NCBI GenBank assembly: GCA_017537495.1
Contig: JAFYKS010000249.1
Location: 1-7,392 of the forward strand
DNA length: 7,392 nt
Direction of reading: 5' to 3'
Source of the DNA: Bacillota bacterium
GTDB taxonomy: Bacteria > Bacillota > Clostridia > Peptostreptococcales > Anaerovoracaceae
A program made the position numbers and the translations under genes. This document shows, one piece after another, positions 6,810 to 7,392 of the stretch (positions are counted from its first letter, which is position 1; every line of letters begins with the position of its first letter). The notes beneath the pieces are model-generated. The model was not told the origin of the DNA, did no database searches, and was given only the letters and a program-made list of their open reading frames with translations.

Positions 6810-6815
6810 CCATAC

Positions 6816-7337
6816 ATGAAACTGGAAATTATCGCAACCTCCACCTTTGGTCTGGAGGCCGTAGTAAAAAGAGAAATTGAAAACCTGGGATATAAGATTA
6901 TTCAGTCAGAAGATGCCAAGATTACCTTCATGGGAGACGAACGTGCCGTGGTGCGTGCCAACCTGTGGCTGAGAAGTGCTGACCGTGTGCAGATCAAGAT
7001 GGCGGAATTCAAGGCACTGGAATTCGAAGAACTGTTCCAGCAGGTAAAGGGGATTCCGTGGGAAGAATGGATTCCGATCGACGGCAAATTCGTTGTAAAC
7101 GGATCCTCCGTCAAGTCCAAGCTCTTCTCCGTTCCTGCCTGCCAGTCTGTAGCAGAAAAGGCTATCGTTGAGCGACTGAAAGAAGCATATGGTGTGGACT
7201 ACTTCGAAAAGAGTGGTGCACTCTATGACATTAAGATCACATTACTGAAAGACCGTGTAACCGTAACCCTGGACACCACCGGTCCTGGCCTCCATAAGAG
7301 AGGATACCGTGTGGCCATGGTAGATGCACCGATGTAG
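6816..7337 (+). CDS. THUMP-domain class I SAM-dependent rRNA methyltransferase (RlmL/YpsC family), N-terminal part ending at an in-frame TAG
   Basis: Reads as 173 residues before a TAG. Full family members are about 370-390 residues (long RlmKL fusions about 700). They methylate a guanine base of 23S rRNA. Visible parts are an N-terminal ferredoxin-like segment (MKLEIIATSTFGLEAVVKRE), the ANLWLRSADRV signature (about 48-58), the THUMP RNA-binding domain (about 60-150), and the hallmark PGLHKRGYR (157-165) that precedes the catalytic domain. The SAM-binding and NPPY-type motifs should follow and are absent before the stop. Translation past the TAG gives VSLGAALVQLSFWNKGRI, which aligns without gaps to the family segment APxKETLAAAxxxLSFW, so the true gene is longer and interrupted. 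It could be a pseudogene, a sequence error or a recoded stop. Confidence 0.8.
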   Translation: MKLEIIATSTFGLEAVVKREIENLGYKIIQSEDAKITFMGDERAVVRANLWLRSADRVQIKMAEFKALEFEELFQQVKGIPWEEWIPIDGKFVVNGSSVKSKLFSVPACQSVAEKAIVERLKEAYGVDYFEKSGALYDIKITLLKDRVTVTLDTTGPGLHKRGYRVAMVDAPM

Positions 7338-7392
7338 GTATCTCTGGGAGCTGCTCTGGTGCAGCTCTCCTTCTGGAATAAGGGACGTATCA
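7335..7392 (+). pseudogene. Continuation of the methyltransferase frame beyond the in-frame TAG (start of the catalytic domain)
   Basis: The 55 nt after the TAG stay open in the same frame and encode VSLGAALVQLSFWNKGRI, up to the window edge. LGAALV and LSFW match the conserved start of the methyltransferase domain, just before the SAM-binding DPFCGSGT-type loop that would lie outside the window. This shows the stop lies inside the gene rather than at its end. The window end prevents deciding whether the rest is intact. Confidence 0.7.

Noticed and set aside
6766..6815. Separate promoter or small gene between the mreB/mbl terminator and the methyltransferase
   Set aside because: No -35/-10 pair with acceptable spacing and no credible open frame beyond the methyltransferase start itself.
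7335..7337. Pyrrolysine or other deliberate UAG recoding
   Set aside because: The TAG replaces a lysine that is not known to be modified, neighbouring conserved residues are also changed, and it sits near the window edge. Error or pseudogene explains this better; the idea is kept only as a check.

Overview
The window looks like an ordinary chromosomal stretch from a Bacillota (Firmicutes, probably Clostridia-like) bacterium of medium GC. Three things point there. The ribosome-binding sites are strong AGGAGG types. The -10/-35 boxes are near consensus. The pyrimidine operon has a class 1B dihydroorotate dehydrogenase (PyrD plus PyrK) behind what looks like a PyrR-type attenuator. Genus cannot be assigned from the sequence alone. 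There is no mobile element, CRISPR array, tRNA or rRNA.

Positions 1-5354, minus strand: a seven-gene pyrimidine (UMP) operon in transcription order pyrC-pyrK-pyrD-pyrF-pyrE-pyrB-pyrI, with pyrI cut by the left edge. Together the genes encode aspartate carbamoyltransferase (PyrB with regulatory PyrI), dihydroorotase (PyrC), NAD-dependent dihydroorotate dehydrogenase (PyrD/PyrK), orotate phosphoribosyltransferase (PyrE) and OMP decarboxylase (PyrF). That covers every step after carbamoyl phosphate. carAB and pyrR are not in the window. Spacing is tight (two overlaps, and gaps of 2, 16, 38 and 72 nt), so it is very likely one transcript.

Positions 5355-5701: a divergent regulatory region. On the minus strand there is an extended -10 promoter, then a leader of about 148 nt. 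The leader carries a PyrR-binding-loop-like hairpin, a candidate antiterminator and a perfect intrinsic terminator just before pyrC, which fits uridine-nucleotide-controlled attenuation. On the plus strand a near-perfect promoter (TTGAAA-N17-TATAAT) drives an MreB/Mbl-type gene.

Positions 5702-6765: an MreB/Mbl actin-like cell-shape gene ending in a UUCG-loop terminator. Positions 6816-7392: the N-terminal part of a THUMP-domain RlmL/YpsC-family rRNA methyltransferase. Its frame is broken by an in-frame TAG exactly where the family has a conserved lysine, and family-like sequence continues after it to the window edge. This is the oddest feature here; a contig-end sequence error or a pseudogene is more likely than recoding. 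I found no clearly novel system. The attenuator architecture and the broken methyltransferase frame most deserve a second look.
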